A stretch of DNA of 64,000 nt from Sodiomyces alkalinus F11 (taxonomy: Eukaryota > Ascomycota > Sordariomycetes > Glomerellales > Plectosphaerellaceae). A program made the translations under genes and the position numbers. The stretch's first letter is position 1; every line of letters begins with the position of its first letter. Positions 12,101 to 24,033 of this stretch are shown here, piece by piece. Under the pieces are notes generated by a model. That model was given only the letters and a program-made list of their open reading frames with translations. It did no database searches and was not told the DNA's origin. The stretch covers positions 1,015,769 to 1,079,768 of the forward strand of contig NW_021167088.1 in NCBI RefSeq assembly GCF_003711515.1, in the 5' to 3' direction.

Positions 12101-15100
12101 TCCAGCCAAACGGAAACGAGGCCTTCCATGACATCTAGAGTCATGCAGTGAGCAACCTCGCAGCAAGTGAACTCGGCCTCACCAATGACCTCGCCAAGCT
12201 TCTCAATGATGCGCAAAGCGTCATCAGGGTTGACGACGAAATCGGATTTGAACACCTCAGAAAGCACCCCTTGACTGAGGAGGAGGTCTTCCTTCGAAAG
12301 GCTCAGCGAATGTTCGAAGAAGTCTCCAGGGAGTAGGCCGGCTTGTCCATGGTCTTTATGGATTGCCTCCAAAAAGTAGAGTCGCAGTGTCGTGGACATG
12401 CAAAAAGCTTCGTGACTTAGCTTCATCGACTGGCTTCGTCTGGGAACGTCGAGGCTCCTGCTCGAGGTACTAGCTCGGCTGGCCTGAGACTCGAATTCGT
12501 CGTCCAAATCCATCAAATCCTGGTGCTGGCCAGACGACTCGCGCAAGGTTCGCTGGTGCAGACACTCCGCGACTTTGGACAGGAGACGTAGTATGTGAAG
12601 GCCGTCCTTGACGAGGAGGTTCATCGCGGTCGTCTCTAGAGGAGGGATGTGCAGTGAGGACGCCTTGAGGAGGACATCGAAGAATGGTCGATTATCGGGT
12701 GCGTCGAGGACGGCCCCCAAGCTCGAATCCAAGAGGTCAAACACGGCCGATTCTATATCTCGTGATTGTCGCGAGTTCAAGCCTTGGAGCTGAGGCATCA
12801 GAAGTGCGCCAACAACACAAGTAGAGAAAAGACTGTGCAGTCTCTCCGGAGATACTTGCACCCTGACTTCAACTGTGTTTTTACTCCATGAGTTGCATAG
12901 GTCCTGCAGTTCTTCAATCTTGGGGCAGAACAGCTCAAGAATCAGCCTTTTCGAGGCGTGAGAATTGTCCGAGTCGTTTGCATGAACCAAATTGACCACC
13001 GTGGAACCCTCTCGGCTCCTTGCCAAATCATGTCGTTGCGAGGGTGGATTGGGGAGAAGAAGAAGATATCTCGTGACTGGGGCGGACTCGTTATAAACGG
13101 TCCATGCTTCGCTGATGGGACCTCCTGACACCAAAGTCTGGGCGATACGCTGCGGTACCACAACTCCACAGCAAGCTTGTATGAGGTCTGCAAGTTCGCG
13201 TGGGTGCGTGTGTATGGCCTTGGACGAAGCAAATGACAAATCAGCTGGATTCCACCTAAAGAACGCCCACCGAATGATGTGATGGGATGTTGACTGGTTG
13301 GCGCCTGGTAATTTCGCATTGCGAAGGTAGAGCAGACGCATCATGAGTGTAATGGACGAGTCTACCAGAGTGGCCGGGCCGTTGACGTCCGCAGTCGCCA
13401 CAAGACTGTTGATCTCATCGGAGATACTATGGTAGGGGAGCACATCCGACTCGATCATCACATGCATTAAGTGACATGCTGCACGGCAGGTGCTCGACAG
13501 GCTAGCCGCGCGAGCAGCTATCTGCCAGATGGATTTCCAGAAACTGGCGTCGTGTTGTGGATTTGGCGCGTGTACGATGTAACTGTAGGCGAAGTTAGCC
13601 CAGACGGATGGACGTAAACATGCTAGACGAAGCGTGCAGCCGGGGAGGACGAGGATTTGATCAGGGGCCGCCAAGCAACCCATTCCCCGTCTCCAGAGCG
13701 AGACATTCATAAGTAACACCCGGGGCCAAGGTAGGATGTGACAGGATGTGATAAGGTAGGTGCAGAGGCGTAGAGAGAATGATAAGGCAGCTTGAGAGCC
13801 AAGAACAAAAGGAGAACGTACCTAGCACAAGCCAGCATCGCCCAGGAGGTGGTACTTCCAGTGCCGCTGACAAAGGGAGACATCTCAGACCGTAACTCTG
13901 CAAGATCGGTCGGGGAGTAAGCCTTGATCTCCAGGAGAAACGGAACGAGCTGAATGGCAGTTCGTTGCACTGCTGGATCGGCAGACTTGAGCTTCTCTAG
14001 AAGACGGCTGGCACTGATCACGGTGCGACGCTTCTTGCGAGGTTGTTCTTCCTGGCCCGTCGTTACCGAAGGCTTCTGAGACTTGGCCATCCACAGTATC
14101 CTCTCGAGGAAGGCCAGGTTCTGTACCAGTGCCCACTTCCTCTCGCCATCTAGATTGTGCGGGCGGAGGCCAAAGGTGTTCAGACTAAAGTAATCCCCAG
14201 GAAGCGTGGCGACTAAGAATGTGAGGTCATCCAACTGGAGCTGATCCCGCTCGTTCCGCCTCGTGTATTCAAGCCAAAGGGCTTCCGAGAGGTCCTCCAA
14301 GTCTCCCTCGATTGAGAGATCCGTGTCGTCCACAACGATGCGCTCAAGGTGGAGATGGATGAAGAACATGGTCTTGAGCATTTCGTCTCTGACAGAGTTG
14401 AGCATTTCGTCCTTTGAGACAGCACGTCCCTGCCACCAATGTGTGATTAAGGGAACAATTTCCTTGGCTAAGTTTCCAGCTTGTGCAAGGTCATCAGCTT
14501 GGGTCCTCGCCAGGAGGATGTTTAGCGACGCAAATGCTAGATAGGTGATCTGGCTGAGCCCAGAGTGGCGAAGTTGGAGAGCTCGAAGGAGCGTTCTGGC
14601 GACATCTTGGGATTTCTGCGCCAGAGGGGCGTTGGGCGGAACGACCAGTAGGTAGAGGCACTGGAGAAGGTCCTGTAAAGTGCCTCGATGCAGTTGACCT
14701 GAGCCTCTCCGGTTCGCAACCGACCTACCGGACGCCGACAGAGAGCCTGAGGCCTCGTGTGCTCGGTTAGCCTCGCTCGCCAGATCCTTGGTATGTCAAA
14801 CAGAAGGGAGTAAGAGGACACACCTGTTCCCGGGGCGGGAGATGCACGAGAACTGGAATCCCGTTGATCGGCACCATCAAGGTATACCGACATAGAATCG
14901 ATACAGAACTCCACGCATTCTCTCCAGCCTTCTCCGCCGTGAGTACCTAGGTGCTCAACATTCGCTTGATGAGAGAGCATGACGACCATGGACTTGATGT
15001 AGTCTTGAAGCAACGGCTCTACGAAATGCTGGTCCGGACCGCGTCCAGGAAGGGTCTGCGTAATGTGATCGATGACAGAGAGGACTGTCTTTCGCTTCAA

Positions 15101-15523
15101 TTTGGCGGCACCATGATTAAGCGCCAGACGGAGGGCCTCGGCACTTGGGCAAGTCAGATCAGGCGCTCTGGGTGTTAAGGCCGGGAAAACCTACCACTTG
15201 GACAACCGTGATGCCGCAGAAGCGGCTGTGGTCTTCTTGCCTCCATAATAGCTCTGCTTTTCGGAGACGGCACTCCTGAAGATTGTCTCAAAGATGCGAT
15301 GGTAATGCTTATCCGCAAGACCGGACCTGTTTTCATTAGAAACCTACGTTGAAGAGAACCCAAGGGGGGCTGGTTCTTACAGGCTTGCTGCTCTAGCTTT
15401 CTTCTCGAGTAAAAAGATGAGATCGTCCAAGCCGTTGCTCCGTTCCTTCACAGTTCCCCCGGATATGGAGTCTAGAGCATCATAGAGGGTAACATCTCCC
15501 CCAGATGACTTGGCGGGAGCCAT
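6154..15523 (-). CDS. TEL1: TEL1, ATM-family phosphatidylinositol 3-kinase-related checkpoint kinase
   Basis: Tel1/ATM is a nuclear Ser/Thr kinase recruited by the MRN complex to double-strand breaks and telomeres. Six exons are called: 15523-15381, 15326-15195, 15143-14824, 14746-13822, 13690-8768 and 8665-6154. Introns are 54, 51, 77, 131 and 102 nt. They join to 2984 aa with no stop, close to other fungal Tel1 proteins. The N-terminus carries the TAN motif (GGTVKERSNGLDDL). Long HEAT and FAT regions follow. The kinase domain lies at about residues 2600-2890, with GGNDDLRQDAIMEQ, catalytic loop LGDRHGHNILLD and the metal-binding VVHIDLGVAFE. The FATC end is NDLINQATDERN to GWAAYA. An unusual run of 14 Gly plus an acidic, basic linker sits between kinase and FATC. 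The N-terminal introns were placed from TAN and HEAT conservation and are the least certain. The start at 15523 gives MAPAKSSGGDVTLYDAL. Confidence 0.95.
6394..6435 (-). repeat. GGT/GGC triplet run coding 14 Gly in TEL1
   Basis: Eight ACC followed by six GCC on the plus strand give 14 consecutive glycine codons in TEL1 (6 GGC then 8 GGT). They fall between the kinase core and FATC, at about residues 2891-2904. Confidence 0.95.
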
Positions 15524-16234
15524 TTCATTTCTGAAATTACCGTCTCGCGTGTGTAAACGACGCGCCGGAGAACGACCAAGACAATGACGACGACGATGAG
15601 AACGACGGCAGGAAGGACGATGAGAACGATGCCAATAGAGGAAAAGAACAATGATTAATGATTCATATAAAAATAAAAATAAAAACACGTCTGCGTGGCC
15701 TCACCATGACCTCTGGACATATTATTCTTCCTCTATCAACATCTCAACAGGACCCTTGTAATTGCCAGGAGCTCGTTCTAAGCTCCCATGGGAGTCCAAG
15801 GCAGAAACCTCCACCGCCTTCCTTTGTAAGTAAGCGGTAGGCTCAGGAGATGCGCCATTGGAAGCGGCCGGAACATCTGTCTACCCGGGGGAGGATACCC
15901 GTGCCCCTGTAAGGTTCTGCGAAGTACCAGGGCATGGTATCCATACTTTAGTACCTATCTCAAGGTACCTGAGGTACGAACAGCTCCCAGCCCAGTCTAG
16001 TAAGGTACGGACAATCAAGCTCCAAATTAGGTACAGATACTAGCAAGATCTGGAATTCTACCACCCGTCGCGTCCAAAATCTCGATACCTATCCGCACTT
16101 TAACCAGAACGACATCACTCCGTAGACGACAAACCGACGACCAGTACCTGCAGGCCCTCAATCGTCGTGGGCTTCACACTAGCTCATGCAGTCCATACCA
16201 ATTCCCACCACGCCATAGCGTTCCGTTCGCCATC
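15524..16234. other. Bidirectional promoter TEL1 / NUP192
   Basis: This 711-bp region separates two divergent start codons. It contains AAGGTACCTGAGGTACGAAC-type words around 15960-16030 and an A-rich run with ATAAAAATAAAAAT near 15664. No gene is visible. Confidence 0.65.
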
Positions 16235-19200
16235 ATGGCCGAGGTCACCACCTTGGATGCACTACAATCTTTCCATCGCGACCTTGTCGCGATCCGTGAG
16301 GGCCGTCCAGAGAATGTGGAATCCTTCGACAATCCTTTGGTGCAAAGGGTTTTCAAGCGCGAGCTAGACCGGCTATGGCAACGTCCGGCCAGGGAGGAAA
16401 AAAGTCGCCAGCACCTCAAGTCAGGTAGGAGACGCTGCTTGAACCTAATCATGATGCTGCTCAGACAACTGATGCCAGGCCGATACGATAGGCAAGATTA
16501 CGGTTGACGGGGACGAGTACTCGGTCAACGACGAGTTTCAGCAGATTGCTCTCAATCTGGCGGACGAGACGGAAATAAACGAGATCGAGGCTTCCCGATA
16601 TGTTCTGGAGTCTGAGGAGGACACCGCGATCCTTGGCCGGCCCCTACTCGAATGCGCCATCATCCGATTTCACCAGCAGCGGAAATATGTTCTCGACAGC
16701 TTGCGGTTGCTTTTCGAGATTGATGGCTTCGATGCGGAAGAGGCGGACGAAAATGTCGTCAACGTTATCCAGGCTTATATCGCTGAGAACGTCATGAAAC
16801 GGTCAGGCCAAAACACACTCATCTCCAGATGCATGTCCGCCATGCAGGACGTGCGATCCTGGCTAGCTAGGATAGGCGACAAGATGACCGCCGCTGCTGT
16901 GTTGATGAGCGGATCAGGAGGGAATATGCCTGACGGCCTAGAGACGCTCGAGTTCTCCAGAGTGAGCCTCATTCAGCAGCACGAACTCCTTTCCATCGTC
17001 TTGAGCAATGCCATTGAACAGAAGGACGGCCACGCATCGGATTTCCAGAATCTCCTCCAACTTCTCAGGAGGACGGAGAAATATGACATCCTGCTCGGTA
17101 AGCTATCATATGACAAACTTGTTAGAAAACAAAAACGTGTAGACTAACTCCTGCGAAGCTCACTTGTACCCGGTGCTTGGCAGTTATATCGCCACATTCG
17201 GCTCGACTGAAGGCGCTGGAGACCTGGCTGTTGCCCGAGAGCTCGATGATTTTATCTGTCGCCCAAAGGACGACACTCCCTGGCCGCTGACCAACCTCCA
17301 AGCCGCCGTGAGGACATGGTGGCTTGCCGAGTATAGCGGTTGGTATCTTGACGATGCGCTCCTTGGTAGCCTTCAGGGGGTGGATCTCGATGCAGGTGAG
17401 ATGACCTACCATCACGACATGACCAACCCGAGACTGACACTAACGCCTCACCAGAGGATCGGCAGCGGTCAAAGACATTCTTTGATGCTTTGAAAGATGG
17501 GGCATTCGACTTCATGCTCTCGATCGTGGCCGATGTGAACATTTCTGAACGTCAGGATCCTTCGAGAGCAGCTCTCTTCAGATGGCTTGTCCGAAAGACG
17601 CCACCTCTAGCTCAGGAATCGGCGCCCTTCTCCGACTCGTTCAAGCGATGTTTGGCAATCCGGATGGAAGTGTTTGTCGATGCCTTCATATCCAACCTCC
17701 CCGATGTTCTGCGGAGGCTCCGTATCGAGGAGGATGAGCAGCGGCAGCTGAGCCAGGCTTACGAACAAGATGCGGATCTCGAGCGTTTCTTGCTTATTAT
17801 TGCTTTCGCTTATGAGGACCGTCCGGATGCCGCGACAAATTTCTGGTCTGATCCGGATAGCAATCTGGCGGGCTTCATGCATTGGGCTTCCCGACGAGCT
17901 TCCACGCCCCTGGTTACCGCGTTTTGCAACATGCTACAGTCCATCTCCGGGAACGACACCTGTGCCACAGCTGCGCATGACTTTTTGCTTGATGAAGGCC
18001 ATCATGCGTCTGGGAAGATGAGGAGATCACTCTCTCTGACCTGGCACCAAATATTCAAGGAGCTCAGCTTTTTCGCGAATAAGACTCGCGACATGCCTCC
18101 AGCAGCCCAGACAACTTTGTATCGGTCAGGAAGGCCAATTGCCGACCAGGCCGAAGCTGAACCAGAGTCCGAGATGATGCTGCAAGCCTATCTCGGCCTC
18201 ATCGCAAAGCTCTCGTCGCAGAGCGAGACGGCCAGGCAGCTGCTACTCAAGGAGCCTAACTATAACCTTGTGGAGGTGTGCTTTCAACTGGCTAGCAGTC
18301 CGATACTGCCTCATATACGTGGCAGCGTGTTCACGACTCTGCGAGGCCTGTTGACTCACAAGTCGCAAGAGGAAGGCCAGATTATGTGGACTTGCCTCGA
18401 AAACTGGATGAGCGGTGGATACGTTGTCTTCCCAGCCGGCCACCACCGGCCACCCCTGAACGCCCCCGAAGACATTCAGCAAAAGATTGGGGACGAACTC
18501 TGCTCAACGCCAGAAGAGGGCATCGCCTTCATTCAATTCCTGATGGCGCTGGTGACACCATCAGAAGAAAGCAGCCACCTGAACGATTCGTTGCCGTTCC
18601 CCGAGACCCTGGGCAGTGCCTTCAGGATGCCAGGTATCGAGCTGTACGTCGACTTGGTGCTGGGCACCTTGTCTTCTGCCAAAGTCAACGAGGCCACCGA
18701 TGTCCACCAAGCGCGATTGCTCCGACTCAGCTGCCTCGAGTTCGCCTTGGTTTGCCTCACGACCTTCAACGAAGACCTGATCATCCTGGCCAACGAGACG
18801 AACATTCAGCTGGATGCAGCCATTGGGGCGACGGATCTTGCGACCTACGTGCGGCTCCACCCTTTCGCCCGGGTCATGGAGTGGATGTTCAACGACAAGA
18901 CGATTGCTGCTCTTTTCAAAATCATACATGTCGAGCCAACGGAAGTTGGCAGTGCTCCTCCCGATTCGCCCGTCATCCTCGGCATTTTGCGTGCTGTGGA
19001 AGTCGTCCTCAAAGTGCTGGACCTTCAGCCGACCTACCTTGATCTTGTGCGGCCCCTCGTCAAACTCCAGTCGAGCCATCGTCGGCCGCCAGTAGCTAAC
19101 GCTGCCTACGCGTCATTCGAGGATGGTCTCGCCGGTCATCTGAGCCTGGTGGTTGATATTGGTAATTACTGCGGTATAGGTCACCCCGACCTCGCTCTGG

Positions 19201-21530
19201 CCTGTCTTAAATTACTGGAGAGGATGTCGAGCGCCCCGAAAATCACCTCTGCGTGGACTCTCACCTCGGGCCGACAGACGCAACGGAACAGAGCCATCAT
19301 TGCCATGGAGGCGAACGGGGACGACGAGGCGATAGCGCGTTCGCTCACCTCGGAACTTACAGCGCCTTTCGATTTCGGCCGCGAAGCGGACTCTCCGAAC
19401 TACATGATCAAGGTCTACATCCTAGACTTCTTGTTCAGTTGCCTGGCGGCGATGCCGAACCGGCCCACCATCGCGCATCTCCTTTTGGGATTTCAGTGCG
19501 GCGTGGAGAATCTGAACGTCGACCCCAACGGAGCGTTCGCTAACAGGACATCCCTGTTCCACAGCCTCTTACGACTATTGCTGGAGACGCCCGCCGGAGA
19601 CGCTCAGGGAATGCGGCAATGGCTTATCACACTCAAGTTCAAGTCTATGCGCATCTTGCGAGTACTCTGGAGCTCTCCCTTGACGGCGCCATTTGCCATC
19701 GACGAGTTGCGGGATAACGAGGTGCTATTTCACCTGTTGCTACGCGACGTTGTCATCCAGCCGGCGCTCCCCTGGGAGGGGGAGGACATCAACCAGCCGC
19801 AGTTCCCTCTGACTGGGGGCGCCGCGACACTTATTGACTTCCTCGCCCTTCGGGGCATGGCCCTGGAGTACATCGCCATGGAGCTCTGCAGCATATCACA
19901 AAGCCGACTCCCCTCGGTCAAACGCCGCATCTTCGAAGCCCTCAATGGCCGCCTCGTAGGCGACAACAACGAGCCGATCGTGATACCGACTGTCTTCGAC
20001 CTTTATGACTTTCTGCTTCCTGATGGTTTGTGGGAGAATCCGGAGCCGCGGTTACAATTTTACACAGGGCTCGACTTGAGCATCTGCATTGAGATGGACG
20101 TTGATGGCGTTCAAATCTTCAACGTAGAGCGTGCTAAGGAAATCCTTCTGCTCAAGCGCAGCGAAAAACGGCACGACGGTGTTGTCCTCACGGCACAGGA
20201 TTTCTCCGCCATTGAGCAAGAAGAGGCTATGATCCTCGAGCACCTCATTTCAAGCAATCGCCAAAACCAGATAGCGTCCCGCAGCCTTCGGGTCCTCAAA
20301 GCATGGACCAGCCTGCTGCTAGTCATGGTGGAATCGAACGACTTCAAGGGCACCACCCGGACATCTTTCCTGCTGCAGACCTTGCAGGCAATTTTACCCG
20401 CACTGGAACTCTATGCTTGCGACAGGCCTGCAGAAGCCGCGGAACTGGCCGGTCTCGGCAGGGTTCTTCTTTTCAAACTCGATCTCGCCTCCAAACCATC
20501 TTCTTCTCTGGACAAAGAGAGCCAGAGCATTGGTAGTCTTGTTAGCGAGAAGCTCTATCAGCTCTTCCAGATATCCCTCCAGGCGATCGGTAAGGGGACG
20601 GCGACACGGCCAGAATCGCGCGCAATCTACTACGCCATCTGCTACCGCTACCTGACGGGCATGGTTGACGACGGGCCGCTGATGTCTGCCCGGCCGAAAA
20701 CGCTGAGCGCAATACAGACATACGGGGAACGTCTCATCGATGCCATCTGCGAGGACGCACTGCGCGGAGAGGTAGAGAGTCGAACGGCGGCTCTGATCCT
20801 CTTCAATGCCCTCATCACCTTCAGCCGGCAGGAGAAGAGTCCACGCTTGTTGGAGATGATTTCGGAGGGCAATTTCGTGGGTGTTCTGGTCGATTCGCTC
20901 CGCGACATTCTTCGCGAGTGGTCCGAGATTATTCAGTCGGGCGACGAGGCCGGGGAGACTTTGATGGCCGCCAAGCTCGCTCTGCTTCTGCAGCTCGCGC
21001 AAACTCGTACCGGCGCCACGGCCATCCTGCATGCGAACCTCCTACGCCACGTCGAGATGTCGGGTCTTTTCTCGGCCGATCCCGAACTGCAGGCCGATCC
21101 CGCCAAGCCTCACGCTCTCGCGAAACACTACGAGCTCTTGGCCAAGATGGCCCACATCATTGCTGCCGCCATCGTCTGTCGCGGGGCCAGCTACACCGGC
21201 CAAGGGCAGAAGTTCTTGACCGATCACCGCATGCTAGTGGCGCATACGCTGAAGAGGAGCGCTGGTATCGGGGCGGTAGAAGCAGGCGGCGGCGGCGGCG
21301 GCAACAGTCATCGCGCCGGCGCCCAAAGTGGCGCATTGGAGCATTGGGTGGAGGAATTAGCGGAGGGATTTATGCTGCTCATCACCGCAACTGGTTTCTT
21401 GGAGGTGAGTGTTTCGTTCGGACCCGAGATACAAAAGAGCCCATGACGATTGCTAACACTGGATGCACAGCACGAAAACGCCCTCATTCCAAACACGACT
21501 CAGAACGGTAGAACGACGGTGTTCCACTAA
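16235..21530 (+). CDS. NUP192: NUP192, inner-ring nucleoporin (Nup186/192/205 family)
   Basis: Nup192 is a large alpha-solenoid of the nuclear pore inner ring that binds Nic96, Nup53 and Nup145N. Five exons are called: 16235-16424, 16492-17097, 17159-17395, 17455-21404 and 21471-21530. Introns are 67, 61, 59 and 66 nt. They join to 1680 aa; yeast Nup192 is 1683. The N-terminus MAEVTTLDALQSFHRDL, the segment KITVDGDEYSVNDEFQQIAL and the terminal exon HENALIPNTTQNGR fit the family as I recall it. If the last intron is ignored, the frame ends early with an implausible tail, which supports the small final exon. A six-codon GGC run gives poly-Gly near the C-terminus at about 21287-21304. The gene is divergent from TEL1. 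Confidence 0.92.
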
Positions 21531-22405
21531 GTCAAACAAGCAAGCAATTCAGACTGTTCAAGTGGCGCTCGACCGCACTAGGCACAGAGATGCAGGAGAG
21601 CGGCAACGGGTTAGACAAGGCGGAAGGATGGTATCAAAAGCATTAGGAACCCCTTTGCGTGAATATGCGTGTAGGCTTGTCGTCAGCATCGTCAGCGGCC
21701 TTGTCGGAGTGCGTAAAAGCCGGCGTTCTGGGTACCCATGTAAATGTATATACAGGTGGATGGGTGGGCTAAAAGTAATATACTATGCTATGCCATGCCT
21801 TAAGCAGGCGGCAAGCGATCCTACTTCATAAACATTGCTCATACATTCGGCATGCCTGCCTGTGTTAGGTAGGATACAAAATGGCCACGCCGATCGCAGT
21901 GTCAAATTGCTCTTCGGCATGTTGCCTCCCTCTTGCTGGCAAGAGAGAGGTATGAATAACGCTCCTCCCGACACCTTCTCGCATACAAGTATCCCGGAAA
22001 CCCCCTTGTGTTATCCAGATGCGTTCATCTTCGGCACTGTCCCTATTCCTATTCGCCTTGGTAAAACTCAAAGGCCGCGACCCTCATCTTATAAAGCCAG
22101 GCCAAGGGGTATCATGATCAGAACGCCAACCTCCCTTCCGCGCGCGTACCCCGGGTTTATTCCTGGTCCAATGTACCCGTCCTCCCTCATCTTCGTCTGT
22201 CCTTGGCAGCGGGCCGCGCCATGCGCGAGAGTCATTGGTTGATCACCTCGGGGTGGAATTTATTCTTGCGTGCAGCTGTTGCGGTTTTCGTCGTGGCGGT
22301 GGCTTTCTTCTCCTCCCCGGGTGTGTCTCTTTCCAGTCGTATGTCTCTGGCAGAGCCCACCATGAGTTCAGAGGGCGCCAACCCAATGGAGTATCTCCTT
22401 GACTC
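21531..22405. other. Intergenic, convergent 3' regions
   Basis: This lies between the ends of NUP192 (+) and the SLX8-like gene (-). Small frames on the plus strand (for example 21835-22242) show no domain, no signal peptide and no conserved-looking pattern. Nothing is called. Confidence 0.55.
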
Positions 22406-23032
22406 TCAACGCGACGGCTGCTTGGCCAGCTTCCGAGCCGTCATGCACTTGAGCTCTAAGTGCCAGAACCCTTTGGTCTTGGAGTTGTAGGCGCTGCGAT
22501 CCTTTTGGTCGATTTTCTGGCGGCAGATGGGGCATTTCTTGTTCGTCGCTTCCATATCAAGGGCGGACTGCAGACATTCGGAACAAAACATGTGGCCTGT
22601 GAAAGTCATGTCAGCGTTTGAAACGAGGACAAGGAACGCGGGCGATCACATACCACAGTGTGTAACGACCAAGCCTGTGCCAGAGTCCATACAGATCGCA
22701 CATTGAAACTTGCTGAGCTTGATGCGTTTGTCCTCTTTGGGCACCCGCTGCGACTCGGGGATTTCGTCTAAGCTGGCCAAATCTATGACATCCTCGTCAT
22801 CCTCTTGGTCCTGCTTCTTCTTCGCTTTGCGGTCTCCGAAAATATCGTCGTCGTCGTCGTCGTCGTCGTCAAAGACGGCCTGGTAGCGAGAGTTCTGGCG
22901 GTTTCCTGAAGTGGCGGGGTTGCTCCTCGAAGACGCTTGCGAGGCGCGACGCCGCTTGGGTGCTTGAGATGGTGCCGCTGCTTCGGTAGGGTTTTCGGTC
23001 GAGGGGGCAGGGCGCTTCCTTGTGGGCGGCAT
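22406..23032 (-). CDS. SLX8-like RING E3 ubiquitin ligase (SUMO-targeted type)
   Basis: Two exons (23032-22654 and 22596-22406, intron 57 nt) join to 189 aa. A C3HC4 RING finger is complete, with ligands C111, C114, C126, H128, C131, C134, C148 and C151 (CAICMDSG, THCGHMFCSECL, KKCPICRQKI). The intron splits the RING between C126 and G127. The N-terminal half is basic and Ser/Pro-rich, followed by a run of nine Asp and the acidic stretch EDVIDLASLDEIP. The stretch VIDLASL looks like a SUMO-interacting motif (hydrophobic core next to acids). This layout matches fungal Slx8, the catalytic partner of Slx5 that ubiquitinates SUMO-modified nuclear proteins at damaged DNA and pores. Other short RNF4-like RING proteins are the alternative. 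It shares a promoter region with MIP1. Confidence 0.85.
22845..22870 (-). repeat. TCG triplet run coding poly-Asp
   Basis: Eight TCG units plus a partial one encode most of the nine consecutive Asp residues in the SLX8-like protein. Confidence 0.9.
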
Positions 23033-23816
23033 GTTGTCGGTAGTGAGGGGCAGAGGATGCTGGAGAAGAAGTGTCTTGGGACCAGAGGGGCGGATGGAGG
23101 GCTAGGCAGCTGATAGAAGACGAAGCTTCAAAGAGAAAGACGTAGGAGGGCCCAGGAATACCGAGGACAACCAAACAAAGGAGATGGGTATTCAGGTAGC
23201 TTGTGCTTGGGTTTCCTTCTTGAAGGTCCTCGCCCAGGTCTTGGTGGCCTTGTACGACCACATTGATTTAAGTCGGTGAAGCTCCACGTGAGACAAATCC
23301 TGCCAATTCTCGCCTCCAGTGCGGAGGAGGATGGTATGAAAGTGAAAAGCTCGTTGTGAAGGTTATGTTTATCGCATGTTGACGTAGTCGTCCCAAATGT
23401 ATACGAAGTACCTTAGATATCGGCGTGGTGAGTTGTGGATCTGATTGTGGCTGACGTAGTGGGTTAGATCCTTGTTTTGTGGCTAGTGTCTTCCAGCTGC
23501 GGCTGAAGCTACCTAGTACCTTCGTCAAAGACGAAGAGGGGGTGGCAAAGGCTGACATGTACGGATATAAGGGGGATTGGCGGTCTCCCGGGCCGTCAAC
23601 AGCCACAGAGATTGGCGAACGAAGCACAAAGGAGTGGTGCCTATCCATCTGCCCTTGGATTGGACTTGAATCCCTTACAAGGGAAGATGTCGTATATTAT
23701 AATATAATATTATAATTCTTCTAAAGCACCAACAGTGCACCAATGATCGCGAATAAAATTGGCATCCTGTGCTGCGATTGGGGCTACAGACTCGAAAGGC
23801 ACGAGGCAGACGCGTT

Positions 23817-23826
23817 ATCACGTGAT
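23817..23826. promoter_or_regulatory. E-box palindrome ATCACGTGAT in MIP1 promoter
   Basis: This is a perfect 10-bp palindrome with a TCACGTGA core about 210 bp upstream of the MIP1 ATG. TCACGTGA is the known site of fungal bHLH factors such as Cbf1. Use by such a factor here is inferred. Confidence 0.5.
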
Positions 23827-24007
23827 TATTTAATTTATTTAATTTACTTTAGACCAGAGTTAATAGGTACTTCGCCAGAGACATCAGACAAGGTGACGCA
23901 GACGCAGTTTGACGGTCGCAGGGTAGACTTCATGCACTCACTTCACACTCCACGACCCAGTGTTTCAACTTCGCCTCTGGGACTACAGTAACAAACACCA
24001 TTTCAAA

Positions 24008-24028
24008 ATGAATCTCAGCAGACGGTAA
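24008..24028 (+). promoter_or_regulatory. Six-codon upstream ORF before MIP1
   Basis: ATG AAT CTC AGC AGA CGG TAA ends five bases before the MIP1 ATG at 24034. It could lower translation or allow reinitiation. The same ATG could instead open a first exon: a GTAACA donor at 24025 and a CTCAG acceptor ending at 24158 would join it in the MIP1 frame. Confidence 0.5.
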
Positions 24029-24033
24029 CAAAA

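Larger units (their letters stand above)
23033..24033. other. Bidirectional promoter SLX8-like / MIP1
   Basis: About 1 kb lies between the divergent starts. It has an AT-only stretch around 23692-23716, a T/A-rich run ATTTAATTTATTTAATTTA near 23828, the E-box palindrome at 23817-23826, a further CACGTG at 23285-23290, and a six-codon upstream ORF just before MIP1. Weak frames on both strands were not called. Confidence 0.6.
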
